DNA of 6,976 nt from Conexibacter sp. (GCA_025964055.1 JAOPZP010000273.1:1-6976), one strand, 5' to 3'; counted from the first letter of the stretch, positions 1 through 5,843 are shown. The notes: generated by a model not told the origin, from the sequence alone. Translations and numbers: made by a program.

Positions 1-955
1 CGCCGGCGAGGATCGGGTCGTCGCCGAGCGCGCCCTGGAAGTACAGGACGAACACGAAGGTGAGCGCGAAGCGCGACAGGCCCGAGAGGAACGCCGCGCC
101 GGTGGCGGCCGCGAACCCGCGGTCGGCGAAGAGCGACAGGTCGAGCATCGGCGCGGGGGCGCGGCGCTCGACCAGGATGAACGCCGGCAGCAGGACGACC
201 GCTGCGATCAGCGAGCCGATCGTCAGCGCGTCGTTCCAGCCGACGATGCCGCCGCGCGAGATGCCCAGCGTCAGCCCGGTGAGGCCTACGACGAAGGTGA
301 CGGTTCCCCACCAGTCGAAGCGCCGATCCTCCTCAGGGCGGACCAGCTCCTGGAGGACGATCGCGGCCCACAGCGTCCCCACTACCCCGAGCGGGACGTT
401 GAACCAGAAGACCCAGTGCCACGAGATCGCAACCAGCGCGCCGCCGAGCACCGGCCCGAGCACCAGGCCGATGCCCGCGACCATCACGTTGGTGCCCATC
501 GCGACGCCGAGCTGCTCGCGCGGGAACGCGTCGGTGACCAGCGCCGAGGCGTTGGCGAACAGCAGCGCGCCGCCGATGCCCTGGACGATCCGCCAGAGGA
601 TGAGGTCCGTGCCGCCGGTGGCGAAGCCGGCGCCCAACGACGCGAGCGTGAAGACCGCGAAGCCGGCGACGAACGCGCGCTTGCGGCCGAAGAGGTCGCT
701 CAGCCGGCCGAAGGTCAGGACCAGGACCGTCGAGGCGATCATGAAGGCGAGGATCACCCAGACGAGCGTGAGCAGCCCGACGCCCAGCGCCCGCTCCAGG
801 TCGGGGAGGGCGATCACGAGCGTGCCGGAGTTCACCGTCGCCAGGAGCATGCCGAGGCTCGTGCAGCTCAGAGCCCACCACTTGTAGTGCTCGTGGTCGG
901 CGTCGACGCCCAGGCGGCGGCGCCGGGCGGAGGAGGGCGTGGGACTGGCGGACAT
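1..955 (-). CDS. DHA2-family MFS drug/metabolite exporter, 3' end cut by window edge
   Basis: This is a proton-driven multidrug or metabolite exporter of the inner membrane, of the 14-helix DHA2 (EmrB/QacA-like) type. The 318 visible residues begin MSASPTPSSARRRR, a basic cytoplasmic tail, followed by hydrophobic segments from about residue 26. MFS motif A is present at residues 83-93 (GRLSDLFGRKR), the motif B arginine is R122 (WRIVQGIGGA), and the antiporter motif C is at 161-172 (GIGLVLGPVLGG). The first-helix motif that in many DHA2 proteins reads LDSTIVNVALP is VNSGTLVIALP here (residues 41-51), so the usual acidic residue is Asn42. I regard this as a subfamily trait, not damage. The ATG at 953-955 was chosen because the reading frame upstream carries promoter-like sequence and a -10 hexamer ends 8 bases before it. 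There is no Shine-Dalgarno. The substrate is unknown, and the divergent FMO gene may share its regulation. Confidence 0.93.
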   Translation of the reverse strand, partial: MSASPTPSSARRRRLGVDADHEHYKWWALSCTSLGMLLATVNSGTLVIALPDLERALGVGLLTLVWVILAFMIASTVLVLTFGRLSDLFGRKRAFVAGFAVFTLASLGAGFATGGTDLILWRIVQGIGGALLFANASALVTDAFPREQLGVAMGTNVMVAGIGLVLGPVLGGALVAISWHWVFWFNVPLGVVGTLWAAIVLQELVRPEEDRRFDWWGTVTFVVGLTGLTLGISRGGIVGWNDALTIGSLIAAVVLLPAFILVERRAPAPMLDLSLFADRGFAAATGAAFLSGLSRFALTFVFVLYFQGALGDDPILAG

Positions 956-963
956 CTGGTTCG

Positions 964-992
964 ATGCTACCCGAACTTGTTTCTTACGTGAA
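964..992 (-). promoter_or_regulatory. Promoter of the MFS exporter, near-leaderless
   Basis: Read on the minus strand, a -35-like TTCACG (complement of 987-992) and a -10-like TAGCAT (complement of 964-969) are separated by exactly 17 bases. Each matches the sigma-70 consensus at 4 of 6 positions. Predicted transcription start is near 957, two bases before the ATG at 955, consistent with the absence of a ribosome binding site. Inferred from sequence only. Confidence 0.5.
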
Positions 993-997
993 CGTCA
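984..997. promoter_or_regulatory. Candidate operator: imperfect palindrome T-N-ACGT-GA-ACGT-N-A
   Basis: The 14 bases TTACGTGAACGTCA are symmetric except for the central GA and one position in each arm. The palindrome covers the exporter's -35 element (987-992) and sits between the two divergent genes. Repressors of the TetR type that control DHA2 exporters commonly bind palindromes in such places, but no regulator gene is visible in this window, so the assignment is an inference. A wider inverted pair, CCGAAC (971-976) and GTTCGG (1007-1012), flanks it. Confidence 0.3.
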
Positions 998-1012
998 GGT
1001 TCGTGGGTTCGG

Positions 1013-1041
1013 TTGTCGTCGCCGTCGCGTGGGCGTAGCGT
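1013..1041 (+). promoter_or_regulatory. Promoter of the FMO gene, leaderless
   Basis: TTGTCG (1013-1018) and TAGCGT (1036-1041) are 17 bases apart. The -10 hexamer ends 6 bases before the ATG at 1048, so the predicted +1 is the A of the start codon itself. No Shine-Dalgarno is present, which fits a leaderless mRNA of the kind common in actinobacteria. Confidence 0.5.
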
Positions 1042-1047
1042 CGCGCC

Positions 1048-2382
1048 ATGGCCGAGCGAGCGTTGCCCCGGGTGTGCGTCATCGGCGCGGGATCCAGCGG
1101 GATCGCCGCCGCCAAGGTGCTGCACGAGCGCGGGATCCCGTTCGACGTCTACGAGACGTCTGACCGCGTCGGCGGCAACTGGGTCTTCGGCAACGTCAAC
1201 GGGATGTCGTCGTCGTACAGGTCACTGCACATCAACACGTCGCGGGAGCGGATGGAGTACTCGGACTTCCCGATGGCCGCGTCCTATCCCGACTTCCCGC
1301 ACCACACGCACATCGCCGCCTACTTCGACGCCTACGTCGACCACTTCGGCTTCCGCGACCGCATCCGCTTCGGCACCGCCGTCGAGGACGTCGCGCGCCG
1401 CGACGGCGGCGGCTGGGACGTGCGCCTCGCCGGCGGCGAGACCGTCGCCTACGACGCGGTCGTCGTCGCCAACGGCCACCACTGGGACCCACGCCCGCCC
1501 GAGCCGCCGTTCCCCGGCCACGACACGTTCGAGGGCGAGCAGCTGCACGCCCACCACTACCGGACCGAGGACCAACTCGCCGGGCGCGACGTCGTCGTGC
1601 TCGGGATGGGCAACTCGGCGATGGACATCGCGGTCGACGCCTCCTACGCGGCCAAGAGCACGTACCTGGCGGCGCGCCGCGGTGCGCACGTGATCCCCAA
1701 GTACCTGTTCGGCCGCCCGATCGACCAGATCGGCGGCGCGGAGTGGGTGCCGGGCTGGGTGCGGTTCCCGCTGTTCCGGCTGATGCTGCGCCTGGCGGTC
1801 GGGTCGATGGAGACCTACGGCCTGCCGCGCCCCGACCACCGCTTCGCCCAGGCGCACCCGACGATCTCGGGACGCATCCTCGACCGACTCGCGCACGGGG
1901 CGATCACGCCCAAGCCCAACATCGCCGCGCTCGAGGGCGATCGCGTGCGGTTCGTCGACGGCACCTCGGTCCACGCCGACCTCGTCATCTACTGCACCGG
2001 CTACCGGATCACGTTCCCGTTCCTGGATCCGGCGGTGCTCGCGGCGCCCGACAACGAGGTCCCGCTCTACCGCCACGTGTTCCACCCCGACCTGCCGGGC
2101 CTGTTCTTCGTGGGGTTGGTCCAGCCGCTCGGGGCGATCATGCCGATCGCCGAGCGGCAGTCGGAGCTGGTCGCCGACCACCTCGAGGGCCGGCACGCGC
2201 TGCCGAGCCGGCACGAGATGCGGCGCTCGATCCGCCGCGAGCGCGCCCGCATGCGCCGCCGCTACGTGGCCTCCAAGCGGCACACGATCCAGGTCGACTA
2301 CGACGACTACATGCGGGCGCTGCGGCGCGAGCGGCGGATGGGCGCCGAGCGGGTCGGCACGGTCGCCGCGACGCCGCGCTGA
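1048..2382 (+). CDS. Flavin-containing monooxygenase (FAD/NADPH-dependent)
   Basis: This is a cytoplasmic class B flavoprotein monooxygenase of 444 aa that uses NADPH and O2 to oxygenate a soft nucleophile (N or S) or related substrate. The N-terminal Rossmann fold carries the FAD motif GAGSSG (13-18). The segment YRSLHINTSRE (57-67) is typical of FMOs. The family signature FxGxxxHxxxY is visible as FEGEQLHAHHY (161-171); its final Tyr favours a true FMO over a Baeyer-Villiger enzyme, which usually has Trp there. The NADPH-binding motif is GMGNSAMD (186-193), and the late ATG-type motif appears as YCTGYRITFPF (315-325). The C-terminal 60 residues are strongly basic, and length is normal for bacterial FMOs. 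The start at 1048 is supported by the promoter placing +1 on this ATG. The exporter lies divergently upstream and an FAD-linked oxidoreductase follows 153 bp downstream. Substrate unknown. Confidence 0.94.
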   Translation: MAERALPRVCVIGAGSSGIAAAKVLHERGIPFDVYETSDRVGGNWVFGNVNGMSSSYRSLHINTSRERMEYSDFPMAASYPDFPHHTHIAAYFDAYVDHFGFRDRIRFGTAVEDVARRDGGGWDVRLAGGETVAYDAVVVANGHHWDPRPPEPPFPGHDTFEGEQLHAHHYRTEDQLAGRDVVVLGMGNSAMDIAVDASYAAKSTYLAARRGAHVIPKYLFGRPIDQIGGAEWVPGWVRFPLFRLMLRLAVGSMETYGLPRPDHRFAQAHPTISGRILDRLAHGAITPKPNIAALEGDRVRFVDGTSVHADLVIYCTGYRITFPFLDPAVLAAPDNEVPLYRHVFHPDLPGLFFVGLVQPLGAIMPIAERQSELVADHLEGRHALPSRHEMRRSIRRERARMRRRYVASKRHTIQVDYDDYMRALRRERRMGAERVGTVAATPR

Positions 2383-2535
2383 GCCGGTCGGCGGGCCGCC
2401 GCGGCGGCGGCTGGTACGGGTAACCCCACGGGAGGCAGCCGCACGAGCGGATGGGGGACATCCCTGATGCGCGACAGGGTGGGCGCCGCCAGGATCCTCG
2501 GGACTCCTCTCCCCTGACTCCCCAAGAGGCCCCTC
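2383..2535 (+). other. 153-bp intergenic leader between FMO and FAD oxidoreductase
   Basis: No gene is visible here. It holds a perfect 14-base palindrome GCCGCCGCGGCGGC (2395-2408), which could act as a weak terminator hairpin for the FMO mRNA but has no following T-run. A short stem GGATG/CATCC around GGGGA follows near 2449-2463. The last third is pyrimidine-rich up to the Shine-Dalgarno. I see no convincing -35/-10 pair and no riboswitch class I recognise, so whether the downstream gene has its own promoter is open. Confidence 0.4.
2524..2529 (+). promoter_or_regulatory. Ribosome binding site deciding the GTG start at 2536
   Basis: AAGAGG lies 6 bases upstream of the GTG at 2536 and supports this non-ATG start. 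It contrasts with the FMO gene, which has no Shine-Dalgarno. Confidence 0.6.
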
Positions 2536-3924
2536 GTGATCTTCACCGCCCGTCCCACCGTCGAGCTCGACACCCTCCGCCGGCAGTTCTCCGGCGACAT
2601 CCACGCCCCCGGCGACGCCGGCTACGACGACGCCCGCCAGGCGTGGAACCTGCTCGTCGACCAGCAGCCCGCGCTCGTCGCGGTGCCGCGGACCGCGCAG
2701 GACATCGCCGCCGTCGTGCGCTTCGCCCGCGAGGCCGGGCTGCGCGTCGCGCCGCAGGGCACCGGCCACAACGCCCAGGCGCGCAGCGGCCTGCAGGACA
2801 GCATCCTGCTCAACACCAAGCTCATGCGCGGCGTGCGGATCGACGCCGAGCGGCGTCGCGCCCGCGTCGAGGCCGGCGCGCTGTGCGGCGATCTCACGGC
2901 CCCCGCGTCGGAGCTCGGCCTCGCCGCGCTGGGCGGCTCCTCGCCCGACGTCGGCCTCGTCGGCTTCTGCCTGGGCGGCGGCATCGGCTGGATGGCCCGC
3001 ACGTTCGGCCTGTGCTGCAACAGCATCATCTCGCTCGAGGTCGTCACCGCCGACGGCCAGGAGCTGACGTGCGACCACCAGCGCAACCCGGAGCTGTTCT
3101 GGGCGCTGCGCGGCGGCACCGGCAGCGTGGCGATCATCACCGCGATGGAGCTGCAGCTCTTCGACGTGCCCGAGCTGTACGCCGGCGCGATGCTGTGGCC
3201 GTGGGAGCGCGCGAGCGAGATCCTGCATGCCTGGCGCGAGTGGACGCTCGATGCGCCCGAGTCGGTCACGACCTCGGCCCGCATCCTGCAGGTCCCGCCG
3301 GTGCCCGAGATCCCGGAGATCGTTCGCGGCCGCCAGTTCGTCGTGATCGACGGCGCGGTCCTCGGGTCGGCGGCCTACGCCGAGGAAGTGCTGGCCCCGC
3401 TGCGCGCGCTGGAGCCTGAGATCGACCTGTTCGCCATGGCGCCCCCGGCCGCGCTCAGCCACCTGCACATGGACCCCGAGCACCCGGTCCCCGGCATCGG
3501 CGACCACCAGATGCTCGAGGAGCTGCCGGCCGAGGCGATCGACCAGCTCGTCGCCGTCGCCGGCCACGAATCGGGCTCGTCGCTGCTGGCGGTCGAGCTG
3601 CGTCACATCGGCGGCGCGCTGTCGCGCATCCCGGCCGGCGCGGGCGCCTGCGGGCGGCTGGAGGCGGCCTACATCCTGTTCGCCGTCGGCACGCCGATGA
3701 CGCCGGAGATGGCGGCGGCGATCCCGCCGCGGCTCGCGCAGGTCAAGGCGGCGCTGGAGCCCTGGAAGGCGACGCGGCCCTACCTCAACTTCGCCGAGCA
3801 CCCCACCGACACGAGCACGGCGTTCGGGACCGACGCGTTCGCCGCCCTGCAGGTCATCAAGGCGCAGTACGACCCCTACGACATGATCCACGCCAACCAC
3901 GCGATCGCGCCGGCGGGGCGGTAG
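2536..3924 (+). CDS. FAD-linked oxidoreductase (PCMH/FAD_binding_4 fold with C-terminal BBE segment)
   Basis: This 462-aa flavoprotein belongs to the VAO/PCMH family, which oxidises alcohols, amines or sugars with O2 or another acceptor. The FAD-binding domain covers roughly residues 45-210. PQGTGHNA (73-80) is the usual site of covalent flavin attachment, with His78 the predicted 8-alpha-histidyl residue. GGSSPDVGLVGF (133-144) followed by LGGGIGW is the second flavin-binding loop, and RNPELFWALRGG (183-194) is the third hallmark. The C-terminal berberine-bridge-like segment (about 417-458) ends YDPYDMIHANHAIAP. Enzymes with bicovalent flavin have Cys in the second loop, where this protein has Ser-Ser, so a single covalent link is expected. 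The GTG start is backed by AAGAGG 6 bases upstream. There is no signal peptide, so it is probably cytoplasmic. It lies downstream of the FMO on the same strand, so a shared oxidative pathway is possible. Substrate unknown. Confidence 0.92.
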   Translation: MIFTARPTVELDTLRRQFSGDIHAPGDAGYDDARQAWNLLVDQQPALVAVPRTAQDIAAVVRFAREAGLRVAPQGTGHNAQARSGLQDSILLNTKLMRGVRIDAERRRARVEAGALCGDLTAPASELGLAALGGSSPDVGLVGFCLGGGIGWMARTFGLCCNSIISLEVVTADGQELTCDHQRNPELFWALRGGTGSVAIITAMELQLFDVPELYAGAMLWPWERASEILHAWREWTLDAPESVTTSARILQVPPVPEIPEIVRGRQFVVIDGAVLGSAAYAEEVLAPLRALEPEIDLFAMAPPAALSHLHMDPEHPVPGIGDHQMLEELPAEAIDQLVAVAGHESGSSLLAVELRHIGGALSRIPAGAGACGRLEAAYILFAVGTPMTPEMAAAIPPRLAQVKAALEPWKATRPYLNFAEHPTDTSTAFGTDAFAALQVIKAQYDPYDMIHANHAIAPAGR

Positions 3925-3948
3925 AGCAGGGCGTCGGGCCGGGGCTGA

Positions 3949-3979
3949 TTGGCGGGCGTGGGGGACTGGCGTGGTGGGC
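3949..3979 (+). repeat. Outer inverted-repeat arm, left
   Basis: It pairs with 4551-4581 (26 of 31 positions identical after reverse complementing). The conserved core is GGGACTGGCGT. It begins 25 bases after the oxidoreductase stop codon. Confidence 0.7.
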
Positions 3980-4059
3980 CTCCACGGGCTGCCGGCGGGT
4001 TTGCCCGCGCCTTCGCGGTGCCGGCCTCGCCGCGTTCCGCTCGGGCGCGGTCCGTGGCG

Positions 4060-4097
4060 CCGGCGGGGTCCGGGGGATCGGTGACGGAAACACGCGC
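4060..4097 (+). repeat. Inner inverted-repeat arm, left
   Basis: It pairs with the reverse complement of 4445-4482 at about 80-90% identity when one-base gaps are allowed. Conserved blocks are GGGGATC and GTGACG. Confidence 0.65.
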
Positions 4098-4143
4098 CGG
4101 CGGGGGCGCCGGCCGTCCGGTCTCTCGGGCGGCATCGGGTGAG

Positions 4144-4188
4144 GGTGGGCCTGTTCGGCGCGGCGGGACCGCGCTCTTCGGGCCCACC
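4144..4188 (+). repeat. 45-bp hairpin unit A
   Basis: The ends are GGTGGGCC and GGCCCACC, which pair with each other. An inner stem GCGCGG/CCGCGC closes a 5-base loop, with an internal bulge between the two stems. It differs from unit B at only two positions (C13T and C21T of the unit). It is preceded by GGCGGCATCGGGTGAG, also found before unit B. Confidence 0.8.
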
Positions 4189-4215
4189 CCGGCCGGAGGG
4201 GCGGCATCGGGTGAG

Positions 4216-4260
4216 GGTGGGCCTGTTTGGCGCGGTGGGACCGCGCTCTTCGGGCCCACC
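4216..4260 (+). repeat. 45-bp hairpin unit B
   Basis: It is 43 of 45 bases identical to unit A and starts 72 bp after it. The same GCGCGG/CCGCGC inner stem and GGTGGGCC/GGCCCACC outer stem are present. The high identity of A and B, including the linker, suggests a recent tandem duplication. Confidence 0.8.
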
Positions 4261-4285
4261 CCCGGCCGAGGGGGGCATCGGGTGG

Positions 4286-4330
4286 GGTGGGCCTGTTGGC
4301 GGACCAATGGCGTCCGCGAACGGGCCCACC
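4286..4330 (+). repeat. 45-bp hairpin unit C, near-complete stem
   Basis: It starts 70 bp after unit B. The 19-base arm GGTGGGCCTGTTGGCGGAC pairs with the 3' arm along its whole length except one G-G mismatch and one G-U wobble, around a 7-base loop. It shares ends and length with A and B but has a different centre. Confidence 0.8.
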
Positions 4331-4356
4331 TCGCGCGCACGCGCCGCCCAGACCTC

Positions 4357-4401
4357 GGTGGGCCCGTCTGCGGACGTCTCACGTCCGCCAACAGGCCCAC
4401 C
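4357..4401 (-). repeat. 45-bp hairpin unit D, inverted relative to C
   Basis: It starts 71 bp after unit C. Its reverse complement matches unit C almost base for base outside the loop, so it lies in the opposite orientation. It forms a 21-base-pair arm with three mismatches around a 3-base loop (CTC). The centre of the A-D pair and of the B-C pair coincide near 4273. Confidence 0.8.
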
Positions 4402-4444
4402 CGGCCCGCGCCGGCGGACGACCGCTCGGCCTGCGCTCCGCTCA

Positions 4445-4482
4445 GCGCGCGTTCTCGTCACTGATCCCCGAACCCCGGCCGG
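4445..4482 (-). repeat. Inner inverted-repeat arm, right
   Basis: This is the partner of 4060-4097. Its reverse complement carries the same GGGGATC and GTGACG blocks. Confidence 0.65.
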
Positions 4483-4550
4483 GATGCGAGCACACGCCAT
4501 CAACCGGGGTCGACCCACGACGCCCATCCAACGCCGCGCACTCCCCCGGC

Positions 4551-4581
4551 GCCCACGACGCCAGTCCCAGACGCCGGCCAC
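4551..4581 (-). repeat. Outer inverted-repeat arm, right
   Basis: This is the partner of 3949-3979. It marks the right boundary of the palindromic element, 85 bases from the 3' end of the DUF3037 gene. Confidence 0.7.
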
Positions 4582-4583
4582 CG

Positions 4584-4643
4584 CCTCCGCGGACGACCCG
4601 CGTTGCCGCGAAGTGCCGGGTCGCGCAGCCTCCGCGGACGACC
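4584..4643 (+). repeat. Direct repeat CCTCCGCGGACGACC, two copies 45 bp apart
   Basis: Identical 15-base copies lie at 4584-4598 and 4629-4643. A 10-base core, GCGGACGACC, occurs a third time at 4414-4423 inside the palindromic element. They lie just downstream of the minus-strand DUF3037 gene. Function unknown. Confidence 0.6.
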
Positions 4644-4666
4644 GGCGGGTACTCGTGTCTGGCGCC

Positions 4667-5059
4667 CTACCGCGGCGCGGCCACCAGCCGCGTGAACAGC
4701 CGGTCCAGCAGGCCGTCCGGATCGTCGGACATGCCGGTGTGGATCGGCGAGGGCTGGACGATCGTGCTCGACGCGGCGGTGAGCCAGCCGAAGCGCTCCG
4801 ACTGCGGCAGCGCGGCGATCGCGCCGGCCTCCGGGTCGCCCGCGGCGACGCGGACCAGGCCGTCGAGGTGCAGACGCAGGGCCGCCGTGTCCAGCCCCGG
4901 CGCCAGCGCCTTCAGGCGCGGCTCGTCCAGCTCGACGCGCGCGGCCAGGAACGACCGCCGGCGGCAGTAGACGACGACGCCGACGTTGACCGCCTCGCCG
5001 CGCTCGACGTCGGGCAGCACGCGCCAGATGGCGTACTGGAAGGCGTCAGGCGTGGGCAC
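4667..5059 (-). CDS. DUF3037-family protein, partner of HipA-like kinase
   Basis: This small (130 aa) probably cytoplasmic protein matches the DUF3037 family, whose biochemical role is not established but which is typically encoded beside HipA-like kinases. The family's N-terminal signature is clear: YAIWRVLPDVERGE (9-22) followed by NVGVVVYCR (25-33). The second conserved block is SERFGWLTAASSTIVQPSPI (87-106), and a short helix LLDRLFTRLV closes the protein. The GTG start (5057-5059) lies inside the end of the kinase gene, overlapping it by 14 bases, with AGGAGG 6 bases upstream. No in-frame ATG fits the family N-terminus better. Translational coupling to the kinase is likely and suggests fixed stoichiometry or a complex. 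Function as an antitoxin, adaptor or substrate of the kinase is conjecture. Confidence 0.88.
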   Translation of the reverse strand: MPTPDAFQYAIWRVLPDVERGEAVNVGVVVYCRRRSFLAARVELDEPRLKALAPGLDTAALRLHLDGLVRVAAGDPEAGAIAALPQSERFGWLTAASSTIVQPSPIHTGMSDDPDGLLDRLFTRLVAAPR

Positions 5060-5834
5060 GGCGCGCCTCCTCGGCCTCGGCGGCGAACGCGCGCGGCGCG
5101 GTCAGGCGCTCGTCCAGGTAGGTCAGGTACGCGGCGCGGGCGGCCGCCGGGTCGTCGCCGAGCCAGTCGTCGGGCACCGACGCGACGGTCGTCGCGACGG
5201 TCTGTGGATCGACCTTGGGCGCGAGCCGCGCGTCGGCGTCGAGGATCGAGCCGGCGAACGGCAGCAGGACGTGGTCGGCGATCAGGGGGAAGCCGGCGGC
5301 CGCCGCGCCCTCGGGCCACTTCGGACCGTGGTGCTGGTAGAGCGCGGCGCCGTGGTCGATGAGCCACAGACGGCCGTGCCAGATCAACATGTTGGGGTTG
5401 CGCGGCGTGCGGTCGACGTTGGCGGTCAGGGCGTCCAGCCACACCACGTCGGCCGCGAGCTCGGGCGTCACGCCGACCGGCGCCGCGGGGGAGAACGGCA
5501 GCGCGCCGGGCAGGAAGTCCAGCGCGGCGTTGCCGCCACCGCTGGCCTCGACGAGCTCCTGGATCTCGGGGTCGGGCTCGGCGGCGGCCAGGAGCGGATC
5601 GACGTCCACGACGACGATCTCGGGAACCGCGAGGTCCAGCGCGCGGGCCAGCTCGCCGACGATGACCTCGGCGACGAGCGCCTTGAGCCCCTGTCCGGCG
5701 CCGCGGAACTTCACGACGTAGAGGCCGTCGTCGTCGGCCTCGACGAGCCCGGGCATCGACCCGCCCTCGCGCAGCGGCAGCACGTAGCGCGTGGCGTGCA
5801 CGGTGCGCAGCCGGGAGACGGGGGAGGACGCCAT
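5046..5834 (-). CDS. HipA-family kinase (HipA_2 type, single-domain)
   Basis: This 262-aa protein is a compact HipA-like Ser/Thr kinase. HipA proteins phosphorylate cytosolic targets such as aminoacyl-tRNA synthetases; the target of this short branch is not known to me. YVVKFRGAGQG (39-49) supplies the likely ATP-contacting Lys42 and a Gly-rich turn. Glu56 lies in the following helix. The catalytic loop is NVDRTPRNPN (139-148), with Asp141 and Asn146 spaced as in E. coli HipA. WLIDHG (157-162) gives the metal-binding Asp160. At 262 aa it is far shorter than classic HipA (about 440 aa) and lacks the separate N-terminal domain. No HipB-like helix-turn-helix gene is adjacent. The DUF3037 gene overlaps its end by 14 bases. 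The ATG at 5834 has no Shine-Dalgarno but has TAGCGT 9 bases upstream. Confidence 0.88.
   Translation of the reverse strand: MASSPVSRLRTVHATRYVLPLREGGSMPGLVEADDDGLYVVKFRGAGQGLKALVAEVIVGELARALDLAVPEIVVVDVDPLLAAAEPDPEIQELVEASGGGNAALDFLPGALPFSPAAPVGVTPELAADVVWLDALTANVDRTPRNPNMLIWHGRLWLIDHGAALYQHHGPKWPEGAAAAGFPLIADHVLLPFAGSILDADARLAPKVDPQTVATTVASVPDDWLGDDPAAARAAYLTYLDERLTAPRAFAAEAEEARRAHA
5066..5071 (-). promoter_or_regulatory. Ribosome binding site of the DUF3037 gene inside the kinase gene
   Basis: AGGAGG on the minus strand (complement of 5066-5071) sits 6 bases before the GTG at 5059. It is a near-perfect Shine-Dalgarno, contrasting with the kinase gene itself, which has none. Confidence 0.7.
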
Positions 5835-5843
5835 CGCGGCGGG

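Larger units (their letters stand above)
3949..4581. repeat. Large imperfect palindromic element (about 633 bp) with nested hairpin units
   Basis: The left end (3949-3979) and the reverse complement of the right end (4551-4581) match at 26 of 31 bases, sharing GGGACTGGCGT and GTGGGC blocks. A second matching pair lies further in (4060-4097 with 4445-4482), sharing GGGGATC, GTGACG and CGCGC blocks. The four 45-bp units inside are also placed symmetrically. All pairs share nearly one centre, at about 4265-4273. The unmatched sequence between pairs shows the arms have diverged. It encodes no transposase. Possible explanations are a non-autonomous mobile element (MITE-like), a BIME/REP-type composite repeat, or a structured RNA or terminator region. 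No target-site duplication is apparent at the edges. Confidence 0.7.
3925..4666. other. 742-bp gene-free region between convergent genes
   Basis: The oxidoreductase ends at 3924 on the plus strand and the DUF3037 gene ends at 4667 on the minus strand. Long open frames exist here on both strands, but they translate to low-complexity Pro/Gly/Arg/Ala peptides with no recognisable fold, no ribosome binding site and poor third-position bias. Nearly all of the region is taken up by the nested inverted repeats listed separately, plus a short direct repeat at its right end. Neither strand has a T-run after a stem, so no classical intrinsic terminator is visible, although the hairpins could serve both converging transcripts. 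Confidence 0.7.

Noticed and set aside
60..991. Plus-strand frames opposite the exporter (275 and 191 codons)
   Set aside because: Both are shadows of the minus-strand MFS gene, which shows clear motif A, B and C and hydrophobic helices.
2405..2520. Riboswitch in the leader of the FAD oxidoreductase
   Set aside because: Several short stems and a GGGGGAC stretch are present, but I could not match the conserved core of any riboswitch class, and random pairing is common at this GC content.
4144..4401. CRISPR array, since there are four repeats at regular spacing
   Set aside because: The linkers are only 25-27 bp, and the first three (including the one before unit A) are related to each other, not unique. 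The last unit is inverted, repeat centres differ, and no cas genes are present.
4144..4401. RNA antitoxin repeats of a type III toxin-antitoxin system next to the kinase
   Set aside because: Type III toxins are ToxN-like endoribonucleases encoded just downstream of the repeats. Here the neighbour is a kinase/DUF3037 operon that ends towards the array, so the geometry and the protein family do not fit.
3949..4464. A 171-codon plus-strand frame in the repeat region beginning with TTG, and similar frames on both strands
   Set aside because: No ribosome binding site and low-complexity product. Its N-terminus resembles that of the opposite-strand frame starting at 4581 only because both read the same inverted-repeat arm.
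1222..4581. A 1119-codon open frame on the minus strand spanning the FMO, the oxidoreductase and the repeat region
   Set aside because: It lies antisense to two well-supported enzymes and translates to Arg/Gly/Asp/His-rich low-complexity sequence with no domain. Long antisense open frames are expected at this GC content.
3925..4666. Intrinsic terminators for the two converging genes
   Set aside because: Stems are plentiful but no T-run follows any of them on either strand. A termination role remains possible but cannot be called.
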